Source: Exiguobacterium mexicanum (GTDB lineage Bacteria > Bacillota > Bacilli > Exiguobacteriales > Exiguobacteriaceae). From it: a stretch of 64,000 nt of DNA. How positions within the stretch are numbered: position 1 is the stretch's first letter; the number at the start of each line of letters is the position of its first letter. The DNA is taken from assembly GCF_005960665.1 (NCBI RefSeq), contig NZ_CP040676.1, forward strand, positions 2,080,001-2,144,000, in the 5' to 3' direction. This document shows, piece after piece, positions 16,098 through 24,499 of the stretch. The notes below the pieces were generated by a model. The model worked only from the letters and a program-made list of their open reading frames with translations. It searched no databases and had not been told where the DNA came from. The position numbers and the translations under genes are program-made.

Positions 16098-17166
16098 ATT
16101 TACTTTGCATTTTAAAGCGCAAGTAGAGTTCGTTGTAGTACGCGTTCATGCGTTTGCCTAAATTCTCATACACTTCGAGCTCATCTGTCACGTCTTTTGA
16201 CGGATAAAAACGTTCGTCTGACGTCACTTCTTCATCTAAGAATTCAAGTGCCGCTTCGTTCGGTGTCGAATAGCCGACATAGTCGGTATTGCGGGCCGCG
16301 ATTTCCGCGTCAAGCATGAAGTCGATGAACTGGTGCGCGCCTTCGACGTTTTTCGATGTGTTCGGGATGACGAGGTTGTCGAACCAGAGATTCGTCCCTT
16401 CTTCCGGGATCACGTACGTCAACTCTTCGTTCTCGTACATGATTTCGGAGGCGTCACCTGACCAGACGACGGCCGCGGCCGCTTCGCGATTGGCCATGAG
16501 CATCTTGATTTCATCGCCGACGATCGCTTTGATGTTCGGCCAGAGCGTCTCGAGCTTTTTCTCCGCCTCGAGCAACTCGTCTTTGTCCGTCGTGTTGAGC
16601 GAGTAACCGAGCGAGTTCAGACCGAAGCCCATCACCTCACGAGTCCCGTCTGCGAGCAAGATGTCATTCTCGAGCGGCATGTCCCATAGGTCGTTCCATG
16701 ACGTAATCTCACCGTCGACGAGCTCAGGGTTGTACACGATACCGACCGTTCCCCAGAAGTAAGGGACCGAGTACGTGTTACCCGGATCGAACGACTTGTC
16801 GAGGAAACGTGGGTCAATGTTATCGAAGTTCTCGAGCTTGTCATAATCGATCGGCAAGAGCAGGTCCTCTTCGATCATTTTACTGATGGCGTAATCCGAC
16901 GGGACCGCAATGTCGAACGCCGTACCGCCTTGCTCGATTTTCGTGAGCATCGCCTCGTTCGAGTCGAATGTCTGATAAATGACCTTCAAGCCCGTCTCTT
17001 CCTCGAACTCTCCAATCAAGTCTTCATCGATATAATCACCCCAGTTGTAGACGACGAGCGTGTTATCGCCGCCAAACCCTTGCGCCATATTGATTTGATA
17101 CACCCAGAGCAAAAGAGCGGCACTGACGAGGACCGGCACCGTCAACATGATGACCAATTTTTTCAT
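16096..17166 (-). CDS. potD: Spermidine/putrescine-binding protein PotD
   Basis: A 356-residue family-1 solute-binding protein with an N-terminal hydrophobic segment (about residues 3-24) and no lipobox cysteine. It is therefore probably held by an uncleaved anchor or secreted. Residues LVVYNWGDYIDEDLIGEFEE, the DSNEAMLTKIEQG stretch and VPYFWGTVGIVYN are typical of PotD. It captures polyamines outside the membrane for PotABC. It is the last gene of the operon and its start overlaps the potC stop (ATGA), with GGAGG upstream. Confidence 0.92.
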   Translation of the reverse strand: MKKLVIMLTVPVLVSAALLLWVYQINMAQGFGGDNTLVVYNWGDYIDEDLIGEFEEETGLKVIYQTFDSNEAMLTKIEQGGTAFDIAVPSDYAISKMIEEDLLLPIDYDKLENFDNIDPRFLDKSFDPGNTYSVPYFWGTVGIVYNPELVDGEITSWNDLWDMPLENDILLADGTREVMGFGLNSLGYSLNTTDKDELLEAEKKLETLWPNIKAIVGDEIKMLMANREAAAAVVWSGDASEIMYENEELTYVIPEEGTNLWFDNLVIPNTSKNVEGAHQFIDFMLDAEIAARNTDYVGYSTPNEAALEFLDEEVTSDERFYPSKDVTDELEVYENLGKRMNAYYNELYLRFKMQSK

Positions 17167-17963
17167 CGTCTTACCTCCTTCGCTTTACCACCGCGTTGGG
17201 CAAGTACATAATACCCAAGGACGAGAATGAGTGTGAACAAGAACAAGATGGCTGACAAGGCGTTAATTTCGAGCGAGATACCTTGGCGAGCCCGTGAGTA
17301 AACTTCGACGGCAAGTGTCGTAAAGCCGTTGCCGGTCACGAAGAACGTGACGGCAAAGTCATCGAGCGAATACGTGAGCGCCGTGAAGAACCCGGCGAAG
17401 ATGCCCGGTGTGATATACGGCAAGATGACTTTCGTCAACACGTCCCACGTGCTCGCGCCGAGGTCACGCGACGCATCGATGAGCGTCGGGCTCATCTCTT
17501 GCAGCTTCGGCAAGACCAAGATGACGACGATCGGCACCGAGAAGGCGATGTGCGCCAATAGCACCGAGTAGAAACCGAGCTGAATCCCGAGCATCGTGAA
17601 CAGGATGAGGAACGAGGCCCCGATGATGACGTCCGGACTGACGATCAACACGTTGTTGAGCGACAAGAGCGACGTCTTCGTGAAGCGTTGCCGCGCCGTA
17701 TAGATGGCGAGCGCGCCGATGACGCCGAGCACGGTCGAGATCGTCGCCGACAGCAGAGCGATGACGATCGTGTTCAAGACGATGACGAGCAGGCGTGTGT
17801 CGGTAAAGAGCGACTTGTACCAGTCGAGCGTGAAGCCTTCAAAATTGCTCATCGTCCCGCCACTGTTGAACGAGTAGACGACCAAATAGAGAATCGGTGC
17901 GTAGAGGATGAAGAACACCGCCATCAAATAGAGGTTGGCTAATTTAAATTTTTTCGGTTTCAT
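17163..17963 (-). CDS. potC: Spermidine/putrescine permease PotC
   Basis: A 266-residue inner-membrane subunit with six transmembrane segments. The cytoplasmic EAA loop ([20 protein letters not shown], residues about 165-185) docks PotA. It overlaps potB by four bases (ATGA) and potD likewise. AAAGGAG lies ten bases before ATG 17963. Together with PotB it forms the channel of the polyamine importer. Confidence 0.92.
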   Translation of the reverse strand: MKPKKFKLANLYLMAVFFILYAPILYLVVYSFNSGGTMSNFEGFTLDWYKSLFTDTRLLVIVLNTIVIALLSATISTVLGVIGALAIYTARQRFTKTSLLSLNNVLIVSPDVIIGASFLILFTMLGIQLGFYSVLLAHIAFSVPIVVILVLPKLQEMSPTLIDASRDLGASTWDVLTKVILPYITPGIFAGFFTALTYSLDDFAVTFFVTGNGFTTLAVEVYSRARQGISLEINALSAILFLFTLILVLGYYVLAQRGGKAKEVRR

Positions 17964-18781
17964 CGACGCACCGCTCCTTTCGCGCCCCAGTCACGCGTGA
18001 TGACCATGACGAGGACCATCGCCAAAATCAAGAACACGGCAATCGTCGAGCCCATGCCCCAATTTTGCGTGACGAGGAATTGTTGTTCAATCGCCGTCCC
18101 GAGCGTGATGACTCGGTTCCCAGCGATGAGTCGGGTGATCATGAACAGTGACAATGCCGGGATAAAGACGATTTGAATCCCTGACTTCACGCCGTCGAGC
18201 GTGAGCGGGAAGATGACCCGGCGGAACGTCGTCCAGTTCGAGGCCCCGAGGTCACGCGACGCATAGACGAGCGACGGCGGGAGCTTTTCAATGGCGTTAT
18301 AAATCGGCAAGATCATGAATGGGATGAAGATATAGACCGACACGAACACGAAACTAAAGTCCGTGAACAAAATCTGTTGTGTCCCGATGCCAATCGCCTC
18401 TAAAAATTGGTTCGTGATGCCATACGTCCCGAAGATGCCGAGGAATGCATAGGCTTTAAGCAATAAGTTGATCCATGATGGCAAAATGATGAGCAAAAGC
18501 CAAAGTTGCTTATGCTTTGTCTTCGTCAATAAATAGGCGGTCGGATACCCGATCAACAGCGAGAAGAACGTGATCAAGAACGCATACCAGAAGGAAGACA
18601 ACGTCATCGTCAAATACGTCGACGTGAAGAACATCTGATAGTTCTCTAAACTCAAGTTCCCTTCGATATCAAAAAACGAGTAATAGACGACGAGCAGGAG
18701 CGGCGCGATGACGAACAGCGCGATCCATAACCAATAGGTCGTCAAATAGACCGTCTTCGCGGTTTGACTAGTTTGATTCAT
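17960..18781 (-). CDS. potB: Spermidine/putrescine permease PotB
   Basis: A 273-residue membrane subunit with six transmembrane helices and the EAA-type loop [23 protein letters not shown] 18781 is chosen because GAGGAGG lies six bases upstream; the frame is open five codons further, inside potA. It overlaps potA by 14 bases and potC by four, which indicates tight translational coupling. Confidence 0.92.
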   Translation of the reverse strand: MNQTSQTAKTVYLTTYWLWIALFVIAPLLLVVYYSFFDIEGNLSLENYQMFFTSTYLTMTLSSFWYAFLITFFSLLIGYPTAYLLTKTKHKQLWLLLIILPSWINLLLKAYAFLGIFGTYGITNQFLEAIGIGTQQILFTDFSFVFVSVYIFIPFMILPIYNAIEKLPPSLVYASRDLGASNWTTFRRVIFPLTLDGVKSGIQIVFIPALSLFMITRLIAGNRVITLGTAIEQQFLVTQNWGMGSTIAVFLILAMVLVMVITRDWGAKGAVRR

Positions 18782-19874
18782 GAGCGACCTCCTCATAGGA
18801 CTCGAGACGACGGTCGAACTCTTCCTCCGTCTCCCCTAAGCGCATGACGTGAATCGCCTCGTCATCGAACGTGAGGCCGATTTTTGAGCCGACGACCGAT
18901 TTTTTCGTTGAATGGACGAGCCATTCGTTCCCTTCTTGGTCATAGCAGCAAATCTCATAGTGGACGCCGCGGAACAGTTGCGAATCGACGTCGACGACGA
19001 GTTTCGCCGAGTCGACCGACGTCATCTCCAAATCTTCCGGACGGATGATGACTTCGACTTTTTCATTGCGATCAAACCCTTGGTCGACACAATCGAACGT
19101 CTTCCCGGCGAACGTGACAATGTTATCTTCTGGCATGACGCCCGGGACGATATTCGACTCTCCGATAAAATCAGCGACGAAACGGTTGATCGGCTCGTCG
19201 TAAATGTCGGTCGGTGTCCCGCTTTGGACGATCTTTCCGTTATTCATGACGAAAATCTCATCCGACATGGCGAGCGCTTCTTCTTGGTCGTGCGTGACAA
19301 AGATGAACGTGATGCCGAGACGCTGTTGCAATTCACGAAGCTCATATTGCATCTCCGTCCGGAGCTTCAAATCGAGCGCCGAGAGCGGCTCATCGAGCAA
19401 GATGACTTCCGGTTCGTTGACGATGGCACGGGCGATGGCGACACGCTGTCGTTGCCCGCCTGACATCTCATCGATTTCACGTGACTCGTACCCTTTCAAG
19501 TTAACGAATTTGAGCGCTTGTTCGACTTTCGTCTTCACGTCCGCTTCTTTCATCTTTTTGATGCGCAGACCGAATGCGACATTCTCGAACACGTTCAAGT
19601 GCGGGAAGAGCGCATAGTCTTGAAACACAGTGTTCACTTGACGTTTGTTCGCTGGGACGTCGTTAATGCGCTTCCCGTTGAACTGGATGTCGCCTTCTGT
19701 CGCATCCGTGAAACCTGCGATCAGACGTAAAATCGTCGTCTTCCCACATCCAGACGGTCCGAGCAACGTATAGAACTTCCCTCGTTCAATCTCAAAGCTA
19801 ATGTTTTCCAAGACGACGGTGTCATCGTAACGCTTCGACACGTTGTCAAAGCGGATAATCGTTTCTGGGTTCAT
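18768..19874 (-). CDS. potA: Spermidine/putrescine ABC transporter ATPase PotA
   Basis: A 368-residue ATPase. It has Walker [10 protein letters not shown], signature [14 protein letters not shown] and Walker [18 protein letters not shown]-like C-terminal domain (about 280-350) regulates it. It energises polyamine import. ATG 19874 follows GGGAGG, while an earlier in-frame start 13 codons upstream has no ribosome site. It starts 13 bases after the XRE regulator stop, so it belongs to the same operon. Confidence 0.94.
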   Translation of the reverse strand: MNPETIIRFDNVSKRYDDTVVLENISFEIERGKFYTLLGPSGCGKTTILRLIAGFTDATEGDIQFNGKRINDVPANKRQVNTVFQDYALFPHLNVFENVAFGLRIKKMKEADVKTKVEQALKFVNLKGYESREIDEMSGGQRQRVAIARAIVNEPEVILLDEPLSALDLKLRTEMQYELRELQQRLGITFIFVTHDQEEALAMSDEIFVMNNGKIVQSGTPTDIYDEPINRFVADFIGESNIVPGVMPEDNIVTFAGKTFDCVDQGFDRNEKVEVIIRPEDLEMTSVDSAKLVVDVDSQLFRGVHYEICCYDQEGNEWLVHSTKKSVVGSKIGLTFDDEAIHVMRLGETEEEFDRRLESYEEVAHESN

Positions 19875-19887
19875 TTCGGTTCCTCCC

Positions 19888-20427
19888 TTATAAATATGAA
19901 TGGGTCGCGACAATCAAACATTCACTCTCGCCATCACAGTCGTTGACGAGCTGATGTGAATCCGAAGCGACGTAATATAATGTTTCTCCCGCTTTGGCGA
20001 AATACGTGTGATGGCCGAGCTTGAGGGCGACCCGCCCTGACAGGACGTAGACGAACGTCTCGGAACGGGAAGGCTCATAGCGTTTGAATTCCCCATGTTT
20101 GGAGAAGGTCAGCAAAATCGGTTCCATCTCTTTTTCGTTCGATTCCGGGATGAGCCATTCGGTCCGGTATTTTCGTTCCTCATCCACATACACGGTCCGG
20201 TCGTCTTCGCTATAACTTACCTTTTGAAAGATCTCTTCATCGAAAAATTCTTTCGGTGAGCAACCTAGTACTTCTAACAAGTCGAATAATGTCTCAAGCG
20301 AAGGTGAACTCAAATCACGCTCGATTTGAGAGATATACCCTTTACTCAAATCCGTGCGTTCGGCCAGCTCTTCTTGCGTCAAGCCTTTCTTGACGCGGAG
20401 CCGTTTGATTTTTTGACCGACGTCCAA
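19888..20427 (-). CDS. XRE-family regulator with cupin domain (polyamine operon)
   Basis: A 179-residue regulator: an N-terminal helix-turn-helix of the Xre/Cro type (residues 1-62, [19 protein letters not shown]) and a C-terminal cupin (about 105-178) that can bind a small effector. The start is TTG 20427 with AAAGGAGGG upstream. It is the first gene of the operon with potABCD, so it is probably a local polyamine-responsive regulator like PuuR. The promoter at 20533-20560 serves the whole operon. Confidence 0.85.
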   Translation of the reverse strand: MDVGQKIKRLRVKKGLTQEELAERTDLSKGYISQIERDLSSPSLETLFDLLEVLGCSPKEFFDEEIFQKVSYSEDDRTVYVDEERKYRTEWLIPESNEKEMEPILLTFSKHGEFKRYEPSRSETFVYVLSGRVALKLGHHTYFAKAGETLYYVASDSHQLVNDCDGESECLIVATHSYL

Positions 20428-20532
20428 GTCACATTCCCTCCTTTCGGCCTCGTCTCAAGTTTAGTGAAAGATGATTCCAACTAAAGAAAGTTTATAAATA
20501 CTTAACTATGAAACGAACTAATAGCGACCTTT

Positions 20533-20560
20533 ATTATAACGGATTGTGAGTTGTTTGCAA
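20533..20560 (-). promoter_or_regulatory. Promoter of the xre-potABCD operon
   Basis: On the minus strand TTGCAA (20560-20555) and TATAAT (20538-20533), with a 16-base spacer. It leaves an approximately 100-base leader before the xre start. Confidence 0.6.
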
Positions 20561-20563
20561 GCA

Positions 20564-20592
20564 AAAAATCACGCCAATTATGGCGTGATTTT
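20564..20592 (-). terminator. Terminator after yfhJ
   Basis: Stem AATCACGCCA, loop TAAT, stem TGGCGTGATT, followed on the minus strand by a T-tract. It lies directly behind the yfhJ stop. Confidence 0.88.
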
Positions 20593-20862
20593 TCAATGAA
20601 GGTCGCGCTTGGACATCAAGTGCTTAAACTTCTCATTTTTCGTTTGAAACAAGTGGAGTTGCGGTCCGTACGCATCAATCTGTTGTACGACATACTGGAA
20701 CGATTTTGCTTCTCCCGGATATGGTTCTCCGGCCCGGGCGAGCGTCGTCTCAAAATCCTCCCACAGCACTTCGACCCACGTCAACGCCTCGAGCTCGCTC
20801 AAGACATCGTTCTTCTGTTTTAAGATGTGAGCCAAGCGCTCGTATTGTTCGGTCCGGTTCAT
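20593..20862 (-). CDS. yfhJ: WVELL-motif protein YfhJ
   Basis: An 89-residue soluble protein carrying the family motif as WVEVLWEDFETT (residues about 29-40), followed by REPYPG-like residues (AGEPYPG). This is the YfhJ/WVELL family of Bacillales, of unknown function. It overlaps yfhH by four bases (ATGA), as expected for a coupled pair, and ends in a strong terminator. Confidence 0.8.
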   Translation of the reverse strand: MNRTEQYERLAHILKQKNDVLSELEALTWVEVLWEDFETTLARAGEPYPGEAKSFQYVVQQIDAYGPQLHLFQTKNEKFKHLMSKRDLH

Positions 20863-21173
20863 GCGTTCACCTCCGACAGCTCCGAGAGCGGAATCGCATG
20901 CTCAGCCGTCTCGCCTTCGAATGTCCCCCAACCCATGACGCCGTTCACAAACTTCAATCGGAATGGACGGTCATTATAGTTGACGATATACGTCGCTCCC
21001 GGCTTGAACGAGTTCGGGTCAATCAAGTAGCTCTCGGCAATCGCGATTCGTCGCAAGACGACCTCAATCTCACTGACCATGCCCATCTGCTCGGCTTTCC
21101 GCTTCCGTTCATGGAGCGCCCGAATCTCTTGTTCGAGTTCATATTTTGATAAATCACTCAATCGTTTTTCCAT
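20859..21173 (-). CDS. yfhH: YfhH (DUF1811) protein
   Basis: A 104-residue protein, the same length as Bacillus YfhH. It opens with a helical N-terminus (RLSDLSKYELEQEI, RKAEQMGMVSEIEVV) and has a small beta domain after YLIDP. DUF1811 folds as an SH3-like barrel with helices; function unknown. ATG 21173 follows GAGGTG by six bases; the GTG three codons earlier is part of that ribosome site. Co-transcribed with yfhJ. Confidence 0.85.
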   Translation of the reverse strand: MEKRLSDLSKYELEQEIRALHERKRKAEQMGMVSEIEVVLRRIAIAESYLIDPNSFKPGATYIVNYNDRPFRLKFVNGVMGWGTFEGETAEHAIPLSELSEVNA

Positions 21174-21216
21174 TTCGCTCACCTCTCTTGTAGCGTATCA
21201 GATTTTTCGCGGAAAA

Positions 21217-21240
21217 GAAAAAGGCGAAACTGAATTCGCC
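21217..21240 (-). terminator. Terminator after rtcB
   Basis: On the minus strand GGCGAA-ttcagt-TTCGCC is followed by TTTTTC, just past the rtcB stop. Confidence 0.8.
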
Positions 21241-21243
21241 CTT

Positions 21244-22422
21244 TCAGTTTGCCTTGAAGTTATACAGTGGTTTGATGACTTGATCAATCGTGACGGCCGG
21301 TTCGATATAGCGGACGATTTCCTTCATCGACTTATAGACGAACGGTGATTCGTCAATCGTCGACGGCCGGACCGAGCTCGACCAAACCCCTTCCATTGAT
21401 CGTTTGAACTCTTTGAAGTCAACCCGTTTCCGCGCTGCCGAGCGTGACATGACCCGACCGGCGCCATGTGGACCCGAGTAGTTCCAATCCGGGTTGCCTT
21501 TCCCGGTACAGATGAGCGAGCCGTCGCGCATGTTCATCGGGATGATGACCCGCTCCCCGTTCCGCGCCGAGATGGCCCCTTTCCGAAGCATCATCGCGTC
21601 GTGATCGATATAATTGTGGACCGTATCGAATTGGTCGACGACGTTCCAGTTCATCGCCTCGACGATGACGTCGGTCATGGCGAGACGGTTGGCGGCCGCA
21701 TATTGCTGTGCGATGCGCACGTCGTGCATGTAGTCTTCCATCGCTTCCCCTTCGACGTAGGCGAGGTCGCGGAAACGTTTCCGTGCCTCGCGCTCCGTCT
21801 CGAGATAGGCCGAGATGTCTTGCTGCCGCCCCGTTGCCTTCATCCGTTCAATCTCGTCTCGAATGTCGACCGTCTTCATCATGTGCTCGACCGCCAACTG
21901 TTGATAATGGTCAGCGATTTGGACACCGAGGTGGCGTGAGCCGGAGTGGATGACGAGAAACGTGCGTCCGGCTTCGTCCCGGTTCACTTCGATGAAATGA
22001 TTGCCCGAACCGAGCGTGCCGACCGAGCGGAGGGCCCGGTCGAGCTTATACGGCGCCCGCACATCCTCGAGCGGGAGCTCAGACGCGTAAGAGTGTGCTG
22101 TATCCCGGATGTTCATCCCGCTCGGTACAAATTGGCGGATGACGTCGTCGAGCCGTTGAAAGTCGATGCGCTTTACCTTGATTTCCGTACAGAGCATGCC
22201 ACACCCAAGGTCGACGCCGACGAGGTTCGGCACGACCTTGTCGTGAATCGTCATCGTCGTCCCGACGACCGATCCTTTGCCGGCATGCATGTCCGGCATG
22301 ATTCGAATCGAGGCGCCTCGCGTGAACGGTTGATCGACAAGTGTTTGGATTTGGGCCCGCGTCGTATCGTCAATCCGTTCATTGAACACTTTGGCCCGGT
22401 TATGCTTTCCGATAATCTCCAT
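21244..22422 (-). CDS. rtcB: RNA-splicing ligase RtcB
   Basis: A 392-residue RtcB, the short bacterial form. RtcB joins 2',3'-cyclic-phosphate or 3'-phosphate RNA ends to 5'-OH ends using GTP and Mn2+. Metal and nucleotide motifs are seen: MPDMHAGKG, GVDLGCGM (D71, C74), GSGNHFIEV, VIHSGSRHLG and the guanylylated histidine in PHGAGRVMSR. No archease or RtcA gene is next to it. It sits ten bases upstream of nothing else of its kind: the flanking bmrCD genes on the same strand end just before it and may read into it. An RNA-repair role is inferred. Confidence 0.92.
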   Translation of the reverse strand: MEIIGKHNRAKVFNERIDDTTRAQIQTLVDQPFTRGASIRIMPDMHAGKGSVVGTTMTIHDKVVPNLVGVDLGCGMLCTEIKVKRIDFQRLDDVIRQFVPSGMNIRDTAHSYASELPLEDVRAPYKLDRALRSVGTLGSGNHFIEVNRDEAGRTFLVIHSGSRHLGVQIADHYQQLAVEHMMKTVDIRDEIERMKATGRQQDISAYLETEREARKRFRDLAYVEGEAMEDYMHDVRIAQQYAAANRLAMTDVIVEAMNWNVVDQFDTVHNYIDHDAMMLRKGAISARNGERVIIPMNMRDGSLICTGKGNPDWNYSGPHGAGRVMSRSAARKRVDFKEFKRSMEGVWSSSVRPSTIDESPFVYKSMKEIVRYIEPAVTIDQVIKPLYNFKAN

Positions 22423-22431
22423 AAGACCTCC

Positions 22432-24477
22432 TCAACTGATGGCTTGTTGTTTACTTTGCAACTCATGCATCCGGGCGTAGACCCCGCCATCAGCGATGAG
22501 TGATTGATGGTTGCCTCGCTCGATGATGTGACCGTGATCGAGGACGAGGATTTGGTCCGCTTCCCGTATCGTCGAGAGACGGTGCGCGATGACGAACGTC
22601 GTCCGCCCGTATGTGAGCGTCTTGAGCGCGTCTTGGATGAGCGCTTCAGTCTCCGAATCGACACTTGCCGTCGCCTCATCTAAGACAAGGATGGCTGGGT
22701 CGAAGACGAGGGCACGGGCGAAACTGATCAACTGGCGCTCTCCGCTCGAGAGCGAGGCGCCGCGTTCGATGACCGGCTCGTCTATTCCGTGTGGCAACTG
22801 TTTGACGAATCGATCGGCTCCGACCGCCGTCAACGCTTGCCAAATCCGGTCGTCCGAGATCGTCTCGTCACCGAGCGTCACGTTCGTTCGAATCGAGCCC
22901 GTGAACAAGAACGGGTCTTGGAGCACGATACCGAGATGGGCACGGACGGCTTGCGTCGGCAGTTTCGTCACGTCCATGCCATCAATGTTGAGCGTTCCTT
23001 CTGACGGGTCATAAAAACGCATGAGCAGGTTCATGATCGAACTCTTGCCGCTGCCCGTATGACCGACGAGCGCCACCGTCTCACCCGGTTCCGCATGGAT
23101 ATCGATGTGTTGAAGCACCGGTTTCCCGGCCTCATAGCTGAACGACACGTCCTCGAAGGCGACCTCGCCTTTAAAGCGTGCAATCCGTTCCGTGGACACG
23201 TCTTCCCCTTTCTCATCGAGCAACTGGAACATCCGGTCTGCCGAGACGAGCGCTTGTTGGAGCGGGGACAGTTGGTTCATGATTTGTGTGACCGGCTCAA
23301 AGATCCGTGACACGTAATCGATATAGGCGTATAAAATCCCGAGCGTGAGCACGCTGCCCGTTCCAAGCGTCTGCGCACCGACGACCCAGATGAGTAAGGC
23401 GAGCGCCATGTTGCGGAAGAAGTTGACCAAGTTGTGCGACATGAGCGCATCCAGTTTGAGCAGTTTCCGTCTCGTTTGGAAGTTGTCGCTGTTTTTCTCG
23501 TTGAACTCGTCATAGACGAGATCTTCTTTGACGTACGACTGAATGATCGGCATCGTCTGGATGCTCTCATTCAATTGGGCGTTCATATCCGCGACGAGGG
23601 CACGGACACGAAAGTTGTTTCGGGTCGACAGGCGTTGGAACAGCTTAATCCAGACGATGACGACCGGGATGATGATGAGCGAGACGAGACCGAGGCGCAC
23701 GTCCAAGAAGAACATGGCGATCAGGACACCAATCATCATGACGACGCTTTGGAAGACGCGTGCGAGCACGCCTAAATATAGGTCGCGAATCGTCTCAGTG
23801 TCATTCGTGACGCGGCTGACGATTTTCCCGATCGGTGTCTGGTCAAAGTAGCGGACCGGAATCGTCTGCAAATGCCGCATGACGTCGAGTCGCATCGTCT
23901 TGACAATCTTATGGGCCGACCGCTGGAGGAGCATCTGTTGCCCCCAGTTCAAACCGGCCGCGATAAGAAGCAAGACGACGTACAAGGCAGATAACATAAG
24001 CACGGCCTGAAGATCCGTCTCATAAAATTGAAACACATCGGTCGAGGAGAGCGGCACGATATTGTCGTACGTCGCTGATTCCTCGCTCCGTGTGATGGTG
24101 AGGACGCCGTCTTCGACTTCACGTACCCCACCACTCATGACAGCGTCTGGGACGAGATAGTATCCGTCCGTCGTCTGAACGATCGAGACAGGTCGGACGA
24201 CGGTCTCTCCGTCGAGCCGTGTCTCTTTTTCATAGGAGTTGCCGTCAAAGTCGACACTCCCGCCTGACTCGACTTGAACCCAATCGCGCTCGATGGCGAC
24301 GATATGGTCGTCGATGATAATTTTGGCGATATACGGTCCGGCTAGTTCGGCCCCGACCGCTAAAAATAGTAAGGTCAAACCGAGGAAAATCGAGTGTCTC
24401 ACTTGTTTGGCATAGCCGACGAGTGAACGGATCGTTTTTTTCCTGCGGACTGGATCTAATTCGTATTGATCGATCAT
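22432..24477 (-). CDS. bmrD: Heterodimeric ABC multidrug exporter subunit, BmrD/YheH type
   Basis: A 681-residue TMD-NBD half-exporter. Its extra domain of about 95 residues between TM1 and TM2 (about 60-160, extracytoplasmic) is the hallmark of YheH/BmrD. The NBD has Walker A GHTGSGKSS and Walker B ILVLDEATASVD with the catalytic glutamate. Its signature motif is altered (LSSGERQ), as in this subfamily. The partner at 24500 has the complementary defect. ATG 24477 follows AAAGGGGGA. Expected role: drug export as a BmrC-BmrD pair. Confidence 0.85.
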   Translation of the reverse strand: MIDQYELDPVRRKKTIRSLVGYAKQVRHSIFLGLTLLFLAVGAELAGPYIAKIIIDDHIVAIERDWVQVESGGSVDFDGNSYEKETRLDGETVVRPVSIVQTTDGYYLVPDAVMSGGVREVEDGVLTITRSEESATYDNIVPLSSTDVFQFYETDLQAVLMLSALYVVLLLIAAGLNWGQQMLLQRSAHKIVKTMRLDVMRHLQTIPVRYFDQTPIGKIVSRVTNDTETIRDLYLGVLARVFQSVVMMIGVLIAMFFLDVRLGLVSLIIIPVVIVWIKLFQRLSTRNNFRVRALVADMNAQLNESIQTMPIIQSYVKEDLVYDEFNEKNSDNFQTRRKLLKLDALMSHNLVNFFRNMALALLIWVVGAQTLGTGSVLTLGILYAYIDYVSRIFEPVTQIMNQLSPLQQALVSADRMFQLLDEKGEDVSTERIARFKGEVAFEDVSFSYEAGKPVLQHIDIHAEPGETVALVGHTGSGKSSIMNLLMRFYDPSEGTLNIDGMDVTKLPTQAVRAHLGIVLQDPFLFTGSIRTNVTLGDETISDDRIWQALTAVGADRFVKQLPHGIDEPVIERGASLSSGERQLISFARALVFDPAILVLDEATASVDSETEALIQDALKTLTYGRTTFVIAHRLSTIREADQILVLDHGHIIERGNHQSLIADGGVYARMHELQSKQQAIS

Positions 24478-24499
24478 GAGAGATTCCCCCTTTCCCGGA

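Noticed and set aside
22251-22679. Arg/Ser-rich minus-strand frame across the bmrD-rtcB boundary
   Set aside because: It is an alternative-frame artefact of two well-supported genes.
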